Position numbers and translations under genes: made by a program | Source of the DNA: Ignavibacteria bacterium | GTDB taxonomy: Bacteria; Bacteroidota; Ignavibacteria; Ignavibacteriales; Melioribacteraceae | Assembly (NCBI GenBank): GCA_027347545.1 | Contig: DAIEQT010000409.1 | Coordinates: 1 to 9,583 of the forward strand | Length of the DNA stretch: 9,583 bases | Direction of reading: 5' to 3' | Notes under the pieces: generated by a model | Database searches by the model: none | What the model saw: the letters and a program-made list of their open reading frames with translations, nothing else | What the model was told of the DNA's origin: nothing | In this document: positions 1 to 7,118 of the stretch, one piece after another | Layout: the number at the start of each line of letters is the position of its first letter | Position numbering within the stretch: position 1 is the first letter of the stretch

Positions 1-377
1 TAATTATTAAAATCACCCATTACCGATACTTCATTAAGTGTGTCTTTATATTTGTAATAATCAAGCTTTACATCAACCTTAACTTCTTTATCGCTGGTAT
101 TAATAATTAAAACTTTTTCCGCGTTGTGATCCGGAATTGAAAACAATAGTCTATTAACTCCTGGTTTGGTAATTGTTAAAGAATAATTTCCCTTTTCATC
201 GCACTTAACAAAATTCTTTGCAACTGTTATCTCACCCATAATACCAACAAGAGCTTCTTTAGATGGTTTTCCATTAGCATCGAGTAACTTACCCGTGACT
301 TTTGTCTGTTGCGCAAAAGCATTAAATGATAACAGCGCTACTAGCAAACACGCCGTTTTAAAGAAATCTCTTTTCAC
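1..377 (-). CDS. Secreted protein with carboxypeptidase-regulatory-like N-terminal domain, partial (runs off left edge)
   Basis: This reading frame is open from a GTG start to the window edge (125 codons plus two bases). The start is chosen because a perfect AGGAGG lies 5 nt upstream. Residues 1-22 form a Sec signal peptide: basic MKRDFFK, a hydrophobic stretch (CLLVALLSF), then AFA before QQ as the cleavage site. The mature part begins KVTGKLLDANGKP, typical of carboxypeptidase-regulatory-like beta-sandwich domains of surface and periplasmic proteins. The frame continues to about residue 115 as alternating beta-type sequence. The last visible residues, VSVMGDFNN, resemble the start of an AMPK/CBM48-type early-set domain (GDFNNW), so a second domain may begin at the edge. 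The last two bases are TA, so a stop codon just outside the window cannot be excluded. No enzymatic function can be assigned. It is probably exported to the periplasm or cell surface. Confidence 0.8.
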   Translation of the reverse strand, partial: MKRDFFKTACLLVALLSFNAFAQQTKVTGKLLDANGKPSKEALVGIMGEITVAKNFVKCDEKGNYSLTITKPGVNRLLFSIPDHNAEKVLIINTSDKEVKVDVKLDYYKYKDTLNEVSVMGDFNN

Positions 378-382
378 CTATT

Positions 383-388
383 CCTCCT
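383..388 (-). promoter_or_regulatory. Ribosome-binding site of the left-edge secreted protein gene
   Basis: AGGAGG on the minus strand, 5 nt before the GTG at 377-375. It is the strongest Shine-Dalgarno sequence in the window and decides the non-ATG start. Confidence 0.8.
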
Positions 389-505
389 AAAAATGTTATT
401 TGATTAAAATAAAAACGAAGCTGACTCGGGTTTTATTTCCCCACTTAAGTTAACTGTAAAATATCTCACAAAAATTAAACTAGCAAGACTATTTTTTACT
501 GCAGT

Positions 506-598
506 TTATTTTATCATCTTCTTCAGTTTATCAATCTCGTCTCTTAACATTGCAGCGCGTTCAAATTCCAAATCCTTAGCGGCGGCAAGCATTTCTTC
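506..598 (-). pseudogene. Relic of the uvrB 3' end (UVR-domain tail), duplicate of 1392-1484
   Basis: The minus strand encodes [20 protein letters not shown] and then EIDKLKKMIK and a stop. This is residue for residue the C-terminal UVR motif of the uvrB gene at 1392, except Asp for Glu near the end. Aligned without gaps (offset 886), 84 of 93 bases agree, and eight of the nine differences are synonymous. Homology begins exactly at the stop codon and ends at the codon boundary before the first Glu; sequence on both sides is unrelated. The open frame extends upstream to an ATG at 631-629 (41 codons in all), but those extra residues are not UvrB-like and no ribosome-binding site precedes them. 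It is most likely a displaced fragment of a uvrB gene, not a functional one. The synonymous pattern implies both tails evolved as parts of working uvrB genes before being brought together. Confidence 0.9.
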
Positions 599-690
599 AG
601 AAAATTTAGTTACAGAGAATATCCACTGCATGTAAGAAGGTAACAACTTAAAAATACTTTCCTTATTTTATCTTTAGAAAGAAGAGAAAA

Positions 691-1083
691 ATGACAGATA
701 AAGAACATATTGCTTATTGGATTGATTCAGCCGAGATTGATTACAAAGCCATGCTCAATTTATTTGAGAGTAAAGATTATGTTTGGGCTCTTTTTCTCGG
801 TCATCTTGTAATCGAAAAATTATTGAAGGGATTAATTGTTAAACATGATCCATTGTTGTTAACCAAGACACATGATCTAAATAAATTGGCTTCTCTTTCC
901 AATCAAGAACTTAATGAAGAGCAAAAAGATATTTTAGATGAAATAACTTTGTTTAATTTGGAAACGCGTTACCCCGATTATAAACTTGAGTTTTACAAAA
1001 AGTGTACTAAAGAATATACTACAGCAAGCATAGAAAAAATATTAGAGTTGAGAACATGGCTCAAAAATCAATTACAGAAATAA
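691..1083 (+). CDS. HEPN domain protein (probable toxin of a HEPN/MNT pair)
   Basis: A 130-residue all-helical protein of the HEPN family (PF05168-like), which usually acts as an RNA-targeting toxin neutralised by a partner nucleotidyltransferase. Visible family features are the first helix with Trp10 and Ala14 (WIDSAEIDYKAM), WALFLGHLVIEKLLKGLIV at 32-50, THDL at 60-63 and the ETRYPDY motif at 91-97. The canonical HEPN ribonuclease motif R-x(4-6)-H is not present: neither R93 nor R121 is followed by a suitably spaced His. Catalysis is therefore uncertain, and the protein may be inactive or use other residues. The start follows a purine-rich AGAAGAGAAAA. Its last 28 bases overlap the downstream nucleotidyltransferase gene, so the two are co-translated. 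The pair lies between the uvrB relic and the living uvrB, which suggests acquisition. A substrate-binding accessory role, as in kanamycin nucleotidyltransferase-like HEPN proteins, is an alternative. Confidence 0.85.
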   Translation: MTDKEHIAYWIDSAEIDYKAMLNLFESKDYVWALFLGHLVIEKLLKGLIVKHDPLLLTKTHDLNKLASLSNQELNEEQKDILDEITLFNLETRYPDYKLEFYKKCTKEYTTASIEKILELRTWLKNQLQK

Positions 1084-1385
1084 TTTCAATTGTAAAAGAT
1101 TATCTATCTGTTTTGAAGAAAAATAATATTCGGTTCGAGAAAGTATTTCTTTTTGGATCATATGCAAAAGGACTGGCTCTTGAAAATAGCGATATAGACA
1201 TAGCTCTTATCATGGAAGACTTCGAGAAAGATAGATTCGATACCCGTCTTAAATTAATGAAGTATTCAAGAAATTTTTCCGAAGTAATCGAACCACATCC
1301 TTTCAAATTTTCAGAATTTGATGTTTCAAATCCCTTTGCCCGCGAGATTATTAAAAATGGAATAACCATAGATCTCGAAAACTAA
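1056..1385 (+). CDS. Minimal nucleotidyltransferase (MNT, probable antitoxin partner of the HEPN protein)
   Basis: A 109-residue minimal nucleotidyltransferase of the DNA polymerase beta superfamily. The active-site pattern is intact: FLFGSYAKG (G34-S35) followed by SDIDIAL, with D46 and D48 as metal ligands. An acidic residue in the VIEPHPF segment (E79) is a candidate third ligand. In characterised HepT/MntA pairs the MNT protein transfers AMP to the HEPN toxin and blocks it; the same role here is inferred from the family and gene order. The ATG lies inside the end of the HEPN gene (28-nt overlap) with only a weak upstream purine stretch, so translational coupling is likely. The stop codon is 6 bp from the uvrB stop codon on the other strand, with no room for a terminator between the converging genes. 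Confidence 0.87.
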   Translation: MAQKSITEIISIVKDYLSVLKKNNIRFEKVFLFGSYAKGLALENSDIDIALIMEDFEKDRFDTRLKLMKYSRNFSEVIEPHPFKFSEFDVSNPFAREIIKNGITIDLEN

Positions 1386-1391
1386 GTTTCG

Positions 1392-1484
1392 TTATTTTAT
1401 CATCTTCTTCAACTTTTCAATTTCATCTCTTAACATTGCCGCGCGTTCAAATTCCAAATCTTTAGCAGCTGCAAGCATTTCTTC
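1392..1484 (-). repeat. Direct-repeat copy of the uvrB tail (living copy)
   Basis: Codes for the last 30 residues and stop codon of uvrB. It repeats 506-598 in the same orientation with 84 of 93 bases identical. Together the copies flank 793 bp of unique sequence (599-1391) that holds the HEPN/MNT module. Confidence 0.92.
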
Positions 1485-3407
1485 TGTCATCTGTTCTAGT
1501 AAATCTTTGCGCTGGTCATCGCTCATGTACCTAATAACCGGCTCGGCAACTTTGCTAAACGCTTCTTCTTGTTTTTCATATTCTTTTTTGCGCACATCAG
1601 CAATAGAAGTTGAGTTCATAATTTCTTCTACACTCTTGTAAATCGTCATTGGCGTAATGTTGTTTGCTTCGTTGTATTCCTGCTGGAGTTTTCTTCTTCT
1701 GGTGGTTTCTTCTATCGTCTTGCGCATTGATTCCGTAATCCTATCGGCATACATTATTACTCTGCCGTTCACGTTACGCGCGGTTCTTCCGGCTGTCTGC
1801 ATTAACGAGCGCTCGCTACGGAGAAATCCTTCCTTGTCCGCATCAATAATTCCCACTAAAGAAACTTCCGGCAAATCAAGACCCTCGCGCAGCAAGTTTA
1901 CGCCTACGAGTACATCAAAGCCGCCGATGCGCAGATCGCGGATAATCTCAACACGCTCAAGCGCGTCAACTTCGCTGTGTATGTAACGCACTTTAATTTT
2001 CAGCTTATCGAGATAATCTGTTAAGTCTTCCGCCATTTTTTTTGTAAGCGTTGTAACTAGAACCCGTTCTTTCAGAATAACACGCTTTCTAATTTCACCA
2101 ATCAAATCATCAATCTGCCCTTTAATTGGACGCACTTCAATTTCGGGATCGAGCAATCCGGTTGGACGAATTACCTGCTCTACGAATGCGCCCTTCGATT
2201 GTTCCAGTTCATAATTAGCCGGTGTTGCGCTCACATAAATTATTTGATTTGTCATCCCTTGAAATTCTTCGAACTTGAGCGGACGGTTATCCATTGCGCT
2301 CGGCAAGCGGAATCCATGTTCAACTAAAACTTCTTTGCGGGATCTATCGCCGGCATACATTGCCCGCACTTGTGGAACAGTTACGTGGCTTTCATCTATT
2401 ATTAACAAATAATCTTTGGGGAAATAATCGAACAGGCAAAACGGACGCGAGCCGGGCGGGCGGGCATCCATGTGGCGCGAGTAATTTTCTATTCCGCTGC
2501 AATAGCCAATCTCCCGCATCATTTCTATATCAAACTTGGTGCGCTGCTCGAGACGCTGCGCTTCAACATATTTTTCTTGGCTCCAATAATATTGCAGCCG
2601 TTCTTTAAGCTCTTCATCAATAGTTTGTATTGCTCTGTTTACTTGATCTCTTGTTGTAACAAAATATTTTGCCGGATAGATTGGTACGTTCTCCACTTGC
2701 CGGATTACATCGCCGGTGATTGAATCAATAATCGAGAGGCGCTCAATCTCATCGCCCCAAAATTCAATACGAACCGCTTCTTCATATTGATAAGCCGGAA
2801 TAACTTCTACAACATCTCCGCGTGCACGGAAAGTGCCGCGAGTAAAATCCGCATCGTTGCGTGTAAAGTAAATATCAATAAGACTACGCAAAAGTTTTTT
2901 GCGCTCAATAATTTGTCCTTTACGCAAGAAAATAATTTGTCGTGCGTATTCTTCCGGAGCGCCAATACCGTAAATGCAGCTTACGCTTGCAATTATTATT
3001 ACGTCGTTTCTTCCTTCAATTAAAGAAGTTGTTGCCTTCAAGCGAAGCCGGTCAATTTCTTCGTTCACGGCAAAATCTTTTTCGATGTACAAATCGCGCT
3101 TAACAACGTACGCTTCCGGCTGGTAGTAATCATAATAACTGATGAAGAACTCTACTGCGTTATTGGGAAAGAACGACTTAAATTCAGAGTATAATTGCGC
3201 CGCCAAAGTTTTGTTGTGAGAAATAATAAGAGTTGGACGGTTGTATTCTTTAATTACGTTGGACATTGTGTATGTCTTACCACTACCCGTTACACCAAGC
3301 AGAACTTGATGCTTATCTCCCCGCTTTAATCCTTCCAATAATTCTTGTATAGCGCGCGGCTGATCGCCGGACGGTTGATAGCTAGAAACTAATTCAAAAT
3401 TCGACAT
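1392..3407 (-). CDS. uvrB: UvrABC excinuclease subunit B
   Basis: UvrB, the damage-verifying helicase-like subunit of nucleotide excision repair, acting with UvrA and UvrC in the cytoplasm. I choose the ATG at 3407-3405 (671 residues, beginning [20 protein letters not shown]). It is preceded by AGAGAAAG and places the motifs as in E. coli UvrB: Walker A GVTGSGKT at 38-45 and DESH at 338-341. An upstream TTG at 3434 in the same frame would add nine residues but has no ribosome-binding site. Other landmarks are the DNA-inserting beta-hairpin region ([11 protein letters not shown], about 91-101), VSATP at 392-396, the helicase motif VI region QTAGRTARN at 537-545, and the UvrC-interacting UVR motif at about 636-671. 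All are intact and the length is normal for the family. The last 30 codons are duplicated at 506-598, so the 3' end may have been replaced. Divergent from the DUF3078 gene. Confidence 0.98.
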   Translation of the reverse strand: MSNFELVSSYQPSGDQPRAIQELLEGLKRGDKHQVLLGVTGSGKTYTMSNVIKEYNRPTLIISHNKTLAAQLYSEFKSFFPNNAVEFFISYYDYYQPEAYVVKRDLYIEKDFAVNEEIDRLRLKATTSLIEGRNDVIIIASVSCIYGIGAPEEYARQIIFLRKGQIIERKKLLRSLIDIYFTRNDADFTRGTFRARGDVVEVIPAYQYEEAVRIEFWGDEIERLSIIDSITGDVIRQVENVPIYPAKYFVTTRDQVNRAIQTIDEELKERLQYYWSQEKYVEAQRLEQRTKFDIEMMREIGYCSGIENYSRHMDARPPGSRPFCLFDYFPKDYLLIIDESHVTVPQVRAMYAGDRSRKEVLVEHGFRLPSAMDNRPLKFEEFQGMTNQIIYVSATPANYELEQSKGAFVEQVIRPTGLLDPEIEVRPIKGQIDDLIGEIRKRVILKERVLVTTLTKKMAEDLTDYLDKLKIKVRYIHSEVDALERVEIIRDLRIGGFDVLVGVNLLREGLDLPEVSLVGIIDADKEGFLRSERSLMQTAGRTARNVNGRVIMYADRITESMRKTIEETTRRRKLQQEYNEANNITPMTIYKSVEEIMNSTSIADVRKKEYEKQEEAFSKVAEPVIRYMSDDQRKDLLEQMTEEMLAAAKDLEFERAAMLRDEIEKLKKMIK

Positions 3408-3504
3408 ATAGACTTTCTCTAATTCAACTTCCAAAATAACATTAGCGGAGGAATTTTGTCCAGAATATTTTACTGCACCATTAAGATTGCCGCTAAGAAA
3501 TTCT

Positions 3505-3512
3505 TAATTTTG
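3505..3512 (+). promoter_or_regulatory. Candidate -7 element for the DUF3078-sufE operon
   Basis: TAATTTTG matches the Bacteroidota -7 consensus TAnnTTTG exactly and lies 38 bp before the GTG start. A TTG triplet at 3487-3489 is nearer than the usual -33 spacing (15 bp instead of about 19), so only the -7 element is convincing. Whether this lineage uses that consensus is an inference. Confidence 0.35.
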
Positions 3513-3550
3513 CTCATTCAAATTGAATTTTAAGAAACCCCGAGGTAAAC

Positions 3551-4393
3551 GTGAAAAAGGTTCTGACTACAGTTTTAATATTGGTATCGCTTACAATTTC
3601 TGCGCAAACCGCCGATTCCGTAAAAAGTAGCTGGATTCCTTCGTTCGTAACAAGTTTAGGAATTAACCAAATTGCTTTCAGCAACTGGGTGAAGGGTGGA
3701 GAGAACTCTCTTGCCTGGACAGTAATGGGTGATTTGCATTATGATAAACCAAGTAAAGAATGGTCATTTAAAAATTCCATTAAAGCGACTTACGGAAGAA
3801 GCAAAATTGGCGGTTCCACTTACCGAACAACTGAAAATGATTTATACATAGAAAACGTTGCTTCTTACGATCTTGGCTGGGCAGCAAGTCCGTTTATTTC
3901 AAATTCTATCCGAACACAGATTGCAAGAGGCTTTGATTACAAAGTTACACCAGAAGTTGAAATTGCAAACTTTTTCGATCCAGGTTATATAACACAGACA
4001 ATCGGTTTCACTTATGATAGGTACTCAAACATTGTCACTCGTCTTGGTCTTGGCTTTCAAGAAATAATTACTAATAAGTTCAATCAGTATTCGGATAATC
4101 CCGACACCAAAAATGAAATAGAGAAATTTAAGTTTGAAACCGGTATTGAGTCTGTTACCGATGTTGATTACAAGCTTGATGATAACATAGTGTACAAGAG
4201 TAAACTTCGTCTCTTTTCTCAATTCAAAAGTTTAGATGTTTGGGATGTCCGCTGGGATAACATAGTTGCCGCTAAAGTAACAAAATATATTTCTGTAAAT
4301 TTTGGCTATCTGCTCGTTTATGAAAAAGCACAGTCTGCCAAAACTCAAATTAAAGAAGGCTTGCAAATTGGTTTTGTCTATAACGTACTTTAA
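3551..4393 (+). CDS. DUF3078 family protein, probable outer-membrane beta-barrel
   Basis: A 280-residue exported protein of unknown function. Residues 1-18 are a signal peptide (MKK, hydrophobic core, then ISA before QT). The segment INQIAFSNWVKGG followed by ENSLAW (residues 38-56) is the signature of the DUF3078 family, found mainly in Bacteroidota and relatives. The rest is alternating hydrophobic and polar strands with many aromatic residues, ending in FVYNVL, consistent with a small outer-membrane beta-barrel; the barrel is an inference. The start is GTG, preceded by GAGG five bases upstream. It is the first gene of an apparent operon with sufE, 18 bp downstream, and is divergent from uvrB. 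I see no functional link between it and sulfur transfer or repair, so the arrangement may be incidental. Confidence 0.87.
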   Translation: MKKVLTTVLILVSLTISAQTADSVKSSWIPSFVTSLGINQIAFSNWVKGGENSLAWTVMGDLHYDKPSKEWSFKNSIKATYGRSKIGGSTYRTTENDLYIENVASYDLGWAASPFISNSIRTQIARGFDYKVTPEVEIANFFDPGYITQTIGFTYDRYSNIVTRLGLGFQEIITNKFNQYSDNPDTKNEIEKFKFETGIESVTDVDYKLDDNIVYKSKLRLFSQFKSLDVWDVRWDNIVAAKVTKYISVNFGYLLVYEKAQSAKTQIKEGLQIGFVYNVL

Positions 4394-4411
4394 TTTTCGG
4401 AATACATTCTA

Positions 4412-4840
4412 ATGACCATAAAAGAAAAACAAGAAGCAATTGTAAAAGAGTTCGAACAATTTACTGATTGGGAAGAGAAATACACTCGCATTATTGAGCT
4501 TGGCAGAAAAATGCCAACGCTTGACGATGTATTTAAAACGGAAAAGTACAAACTGAACGGCTGCCAGAGCCAGGTCTGGATTAACGCTAAACTTGAGAAT
4601 GGAAAAATTCTTTTTGAAGCAGACAGTGATGCTGCGATTGTAAAAGGTTTGATTGCGCTTCTTGTTAATGTTTATTCTAACCAAACTCCGGATGAGATTC
4701 TTTCTAATCCGCCGGAGTTTGTAAAAAAAATTGGTATTGATAATCATCTCTCGCCGACACGCAAAAACGGTCTCGGCGCAATGATGAAACAAATACAAAT
4801 GTATGCTGTAGCGTTTAAGGCGATGGCAACTAAAGCGTAA
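4412..4840 (+). CDS. sufE: SufE family cysteine desulfurase sulfur acceptor
   Basis: A 142-residue SufE protein. SufE takes persulfide sulfur from the cysteine desulfurase SufS and passes it to the SufBCD scaffold for iron-sulfur cluster assembly. The acceptor cysteine is Cys51 in the motif LNGCQSQVW, the same number as in E. coli SufE. The N-terminal half (FTDWEEKYTRIIELG then MPTLDD) and the C-terminal LSPTRKNGLGAMM helix, ending in an alanine-rich tail, are typical, and the length is that of the family. The start has only a weak upstream sequence, so coupling to the DUF3078 gene 18 bp upstream is likely. No sufS, sufB, sufC or sufD lies in the window; this is a stand-alone sufE whose partners must be elsewhere. 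Confidence 0.95.
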   Translation: MTIKEKQEAIVKEFEQFTDWEEKYTRIIELGRKMPTLDDVFKTEKYKLNGCQSQVWINAKLENGKILFEADSDAAIVKGLIALLVNVYSNQTPDEILSNPPEFVKKIGIDNHLSPTRKNGLGAMMKQIQMYAVAFKAMATKA

Positions 4841-4847
4841 AACAAAA

Positions 4848-4926
4848 GACGAGAAACGAAAAACGAAGAAAGAATAAGCCCCAAAATTATATCGTAGTTT
4901 TTTTCTTTCTTCACTCTACGCTCGTC
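4848..4926. terminator. Imperfect inverted repeat, possible bidirectional terminator
   Basis: Between the converging sufE and transporter genes. The arms GAAGAAAGAA (4865-4874) and TTCTTTCTTC (4903-4912) are perfect complements, flanked further out by GACGAG (4848-4853) and CTCGTC (4921-4926), with mismatched bases between. The 28-base loop and AT-rich inner stem make it a weak hairpin. A run of Ts precedes the right arm. It may terminate both transcripts, or be a degenerate copy of a dispersed repeat. Confidence 0.4.
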
Positions 4927-4940
4927 GCTCTACACTACTT

Positions 4941-6917
4941 TTACAAATCCATTCTTATCGGTAAAATCATATTAGGAACACCGTTCCAATGCAGAATTCT
5001 TTGAATGGCGAAAGCTGTTTCGTTATGTAAAAATTTGTGATAAAACTTTTCCATTCTAAAAGCAAGCTTACCACTGAATACCATTGAACGGCGAAATTCT
5101 TTATTAACATTAATACATAAGTCAGAGCCTGCCTTTACTACATCTGTTCCGGTTTCAATTCTATAATCTGCTCTCAAGCCTAATCTTCTTGCTAGATCAA
5201 CATACTTTTCCAGCGCTTCTTGAATTGACTTTTTGTGATTATCAACTCCTTCTTCACCTTTAAACAATCCCTGATCTATTACAACCACAGAGACAAAAAT
5301 GAAATTCTTGTAGAAATCCGGAAATTGGCGAACAATGGTTAAAAAGGTGTGAACACCAAATCCATTGTATCCGTTGACAAGCAAAATTGCTGTCATCTCT
5401 TTCGGATTTACCGGCTCGGTATTCGGTTCGCCAATAGTGGGAATGTTTGTTAAGAGTTCGTCGAATTTCTTTTTATCAGCATGAACTCGTAAATAGTGTT
5501 TTCTAATAAAGTAACACAACACAATAACTGCCGATGTAATTACAAGAGTTAACCAGCCGCCTTCTAAAAATTTCTCGAAAACAGTGATAGTTAAAATGGT
5601 AATGGATAATCCTAATCCCACAAATTGAATTAAGAAATTTTTCAGCCAATATTTATCTTTTTTTCTGTTTTGAAAAAAGAATTTCGACATTCCAAAGAGA
5701 GAAAGCGCAAAAGTTAAAAATACATTTATAGAATACATTACAACAAGCGCGGAGATTGAACCATTAGTGTAAAACAATAAACCAAGTGAAGCCGCGCCAA
5801 CCATTAAAACACCATTTTGCATTGTAAGCCTTTCTGAGAAAGCAGCGAATCTATGAGGTAGCCAAGAATCAACGGCCATGTTTGCCATAACCCGCGGGGC
5901 ATCTATAAAACCGGCTTGAGCGGCAACCAGCAATAAAGCGCCTTCGGAAAAAATAGTTATAACAGCTAAAGTTTTTCCAAATCCGCTTATACCAAACATG
6001 CTGTCCGCAAGTACAGAGTTAAGAGTTCTTCCAGCAACTGGCTGAACCTTAAACAACAAATACAACACATACAAACTTCCCGCTGTTACAGCAAGGGAAA
6101 TAGCCATGTACATCATTGTACGCTTACCGGTTTGAACTTTTGGGTCGCGCATAATTTGGAGACCGTTAGAAACCGCTTCGATTCCAGTATAAGTACCGCC
6201 ACCAAATGAATAAGCTCTTACTAAAAGCAACATAATACCAAGCAAACCAATTGTTCCAAGGTCATTGTGTAAATCCGAGCTTACATTTTGAACTACTGGT
6301 TGAATTTGACCAACATGAGTAAACATTCCATATCCAATAAGAATCACGTGCGTTACGATGAAGGTTATAAAAATAGGCGCTAAACCGGTAATTGATTCTT
6401 TGATTCCCCGGATATTAATCACAATCATAAAAGCAATTAAGAGTGCTGCGAAGAGAATCTTATATTGCCGAAACTCTGCGGGCATGTAACTAAATATTGC
6501 ATCGGAACAAGACGCAATAGAAACGGTTATAGTTAAAATGTAATCAACAATTAATGCCGAGCCAGATACAACACCGGCTTTTTCACTAATCATATGAGTA
6601 GCAACTATATATCCGCCGCCGCCATGAGGAAAGTGTTCTATAATTTTTGAATACGCAAAGGAGATTATGAAGACAGTTAATGCAGTTGCTATTGCAAGAA
6701 ATAAAGCTAAGTATGTATGTTCACCTAAAGCTCTAAAAGCTTCTTCCGGTCCATAAGAAGATGATGAAAGTCCGTCGGCTCCAAGACCTATCCATGCCAA
6801 TAATGGTATTAATGCTATTTTATGAAAAATTTTCGGATCATTTATGTTGCGCGGTGCACCGAGAAGGAAATGTTTTATTCGAGTTGAATTAGATTGCTGC
6901 CCAGGTTCTCCAGACAT
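4941..6917 (-). CDS. KimA-like APC-superfamily potassium transporter
   Basis: A 658-residue inner-membrane carrier. About twelve membrane segments span residues 33-472, followed by a cytoplasmic domain (about 475-658). Aligned from memory with Bacillus subtilis KimA (YdaO), it has GADGLSSSSYGPEEA (D48, Y55), FPHGGGGYIV, and SALIVDYILTITVSI (D125, Y126, S133). VMYSINVF (Y395) matches the KimA segment containing Y377. These correspond to the residues reported to bind potassium in KimA (D36, Y43, D117, Y118, S125, Y377), so proton-coupled potassium uptake is likely. The C-terminal ending FLHNETAFAIQRILHW also resembles the KimA tail. The ATG start has AAAGGAG nine bases upstream. The gene is divergent from a KdpD/KdpE-type pair, which supports a potassium role. 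A general amino-acid permease is less likely but has not been excluded. Confidence 0.85.
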   Translation of the reverse strand: MSGEPGQQSNSTRIKHFLLGAPRNINDPKIFHKIALIPLLAWIGLGADGLSSSSYGPEEAFRALGEHTYLALFLAIATALTVFIISFAYSKIIEHFPHGGGGYIVATHMISEKAGVVSGSALIVDYILTITVSIASCSDAIFSYMPAEFRQYKILFAALLIAFMIVINIRGIKESITGLAPIFITFIVTHVILIGYGMFTHVGQIQPVVQNVSSDLHNDLGTIGLLGIMLLLVRAYSFGGGTYTGIEAVSNGLQIMRDPKVQTGKRTMMYMAISLAVTAGSLYVLYLLFKVQPVAGRTLNSVLADSMFGISGFGKTLAVITIFSEGALLLVAAQAGFIDAPRVMANMAVDSWLPHRFAAFSERLTMQNGVLMVGAASLGLLFYTNGSISALVVMYSINVFLTFALSLFGMSKFFFQNRKKDKYWLKNFLIQFVGLGLSITILTITVFEKFLEGGWLTLVITSAVIVLCYFIRKHYLRVHADKKKFDELLTNIPTIGEPNTEPVNPKEMTAILLVNGYNGFGVHTFLTIVRQFPDFYKNFIFVSVVVIDQGLFKGEEGVDNHKKSIQEALEKYVDLARRLGLRADYRIETGTDVVKAGSDLCINVNKEFRRSMVFSGKLAFRMEKFYHKFLHNETAFAIQRILHWNGVPNMILPIRMDL

Positions 6918-6952
6918 TGTATGTTTCTCCTTTAATCTAAAATTGCTGGGCG

Positions 6953-6982
6953 CAAAGATGCGGAGAGCGTGGCTAATAACAA
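6953..6982 (-). promoter_or_regulatory. Candidate promoter of the KimA-like transporter
   Basis: On the minus strand, CATCTTTG (6960-6953) matches TAnnTTTG at five of the six fixed positions. A TTG lies 19 bp upstream (6982-6980), as expected for a Bacteroidota -33/-7 promoter. The start site would fall near 6946, giving a leader of about 30 nt, and would place the nearest direct-repeat box at about -53 to -69, a usual activator position. Confidence 0.4.
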
Positions 6983-6998
6983 TAGGAAATATGAATTC

Positions 6999-7108
6999 TT
7001 TATCTTTTCTTTATACACCCCATATCATTTTTATAAAATCTTTATATCCCCCGTCATTCTTTATAATAACTTTATATTCTTGCTACTTATCTTTACAGTG
7101 CGTTTATG
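6999..7108 (+). promoter_or_regulatory. Array of four tandem KdpE-type operator boxes
   Basis: Four 17-bp boxes, each two half-sites of type TTTATA whose starts are 11 bp apart. They are TTTATCTTTTCTTTATA (6999-7015), TTTATAAAATCTTTATA (7030-7046), TTTATAATAACTTTATA (7060-7076) and a weaker TTTACAGTGCGTTTATG (7092-7108). The boxes repeat every 30-32 bp, about three helical turns, so all lie on one DNA face. Sequence after boxes 1 and 2 is also partly repeated (CCCC, then TCATT). Eleven-bp direct repeats are the usual site of OmpR-family dimers. The E. coli KdpE site, as I recall it, has the same layout (TTTATA, 5 bp, TTTACA). The array lies between the transporter and the kinase genes and probably serves one or both. 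Confidence 0.65.
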
Positions 7109-7118
7109 AATTGTTGGG

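Noticed and set aside
378..505. Terminator after the uvrB relic or promoter of the left-edge gene
   Set aside because: Only an 8-bp palindrome (ACTGCAGT, 498-505) and AT-rich DNA are visible. There is no stable hairpin and no exact TAnnTTTG at a suitable distance.
506..631. 41-codon minus-strand frame treated as a small functional UVR-motif gene
   Set aside because: There is no ribosome-binding site before its ATG, and the first ten residues are not UvrB-like. A uvrB relic explains it better.
1657..3023. Several open frames antisense to uvrB (1657-1986, 2294-2608, 2472-2723, 2787-3023)
   Set aside because: They lie wholly within a fully conserved uvrB and show no recognisable domains or ribosome-binding sites.
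3408..3434. TTG start at 3434 for uvrB, adding nine residues
   Set aside because: No ribosome-binding site precedes it, while the ATG at 3407 has AGAGAAAG and aligns motif positions with E. coli UvrB.
4409..4798. 129-codon frame antisense to sufE
   Set aside because: It mirrors the conserved sufE gene almost exactly; its composition is typical of a shadow frame.
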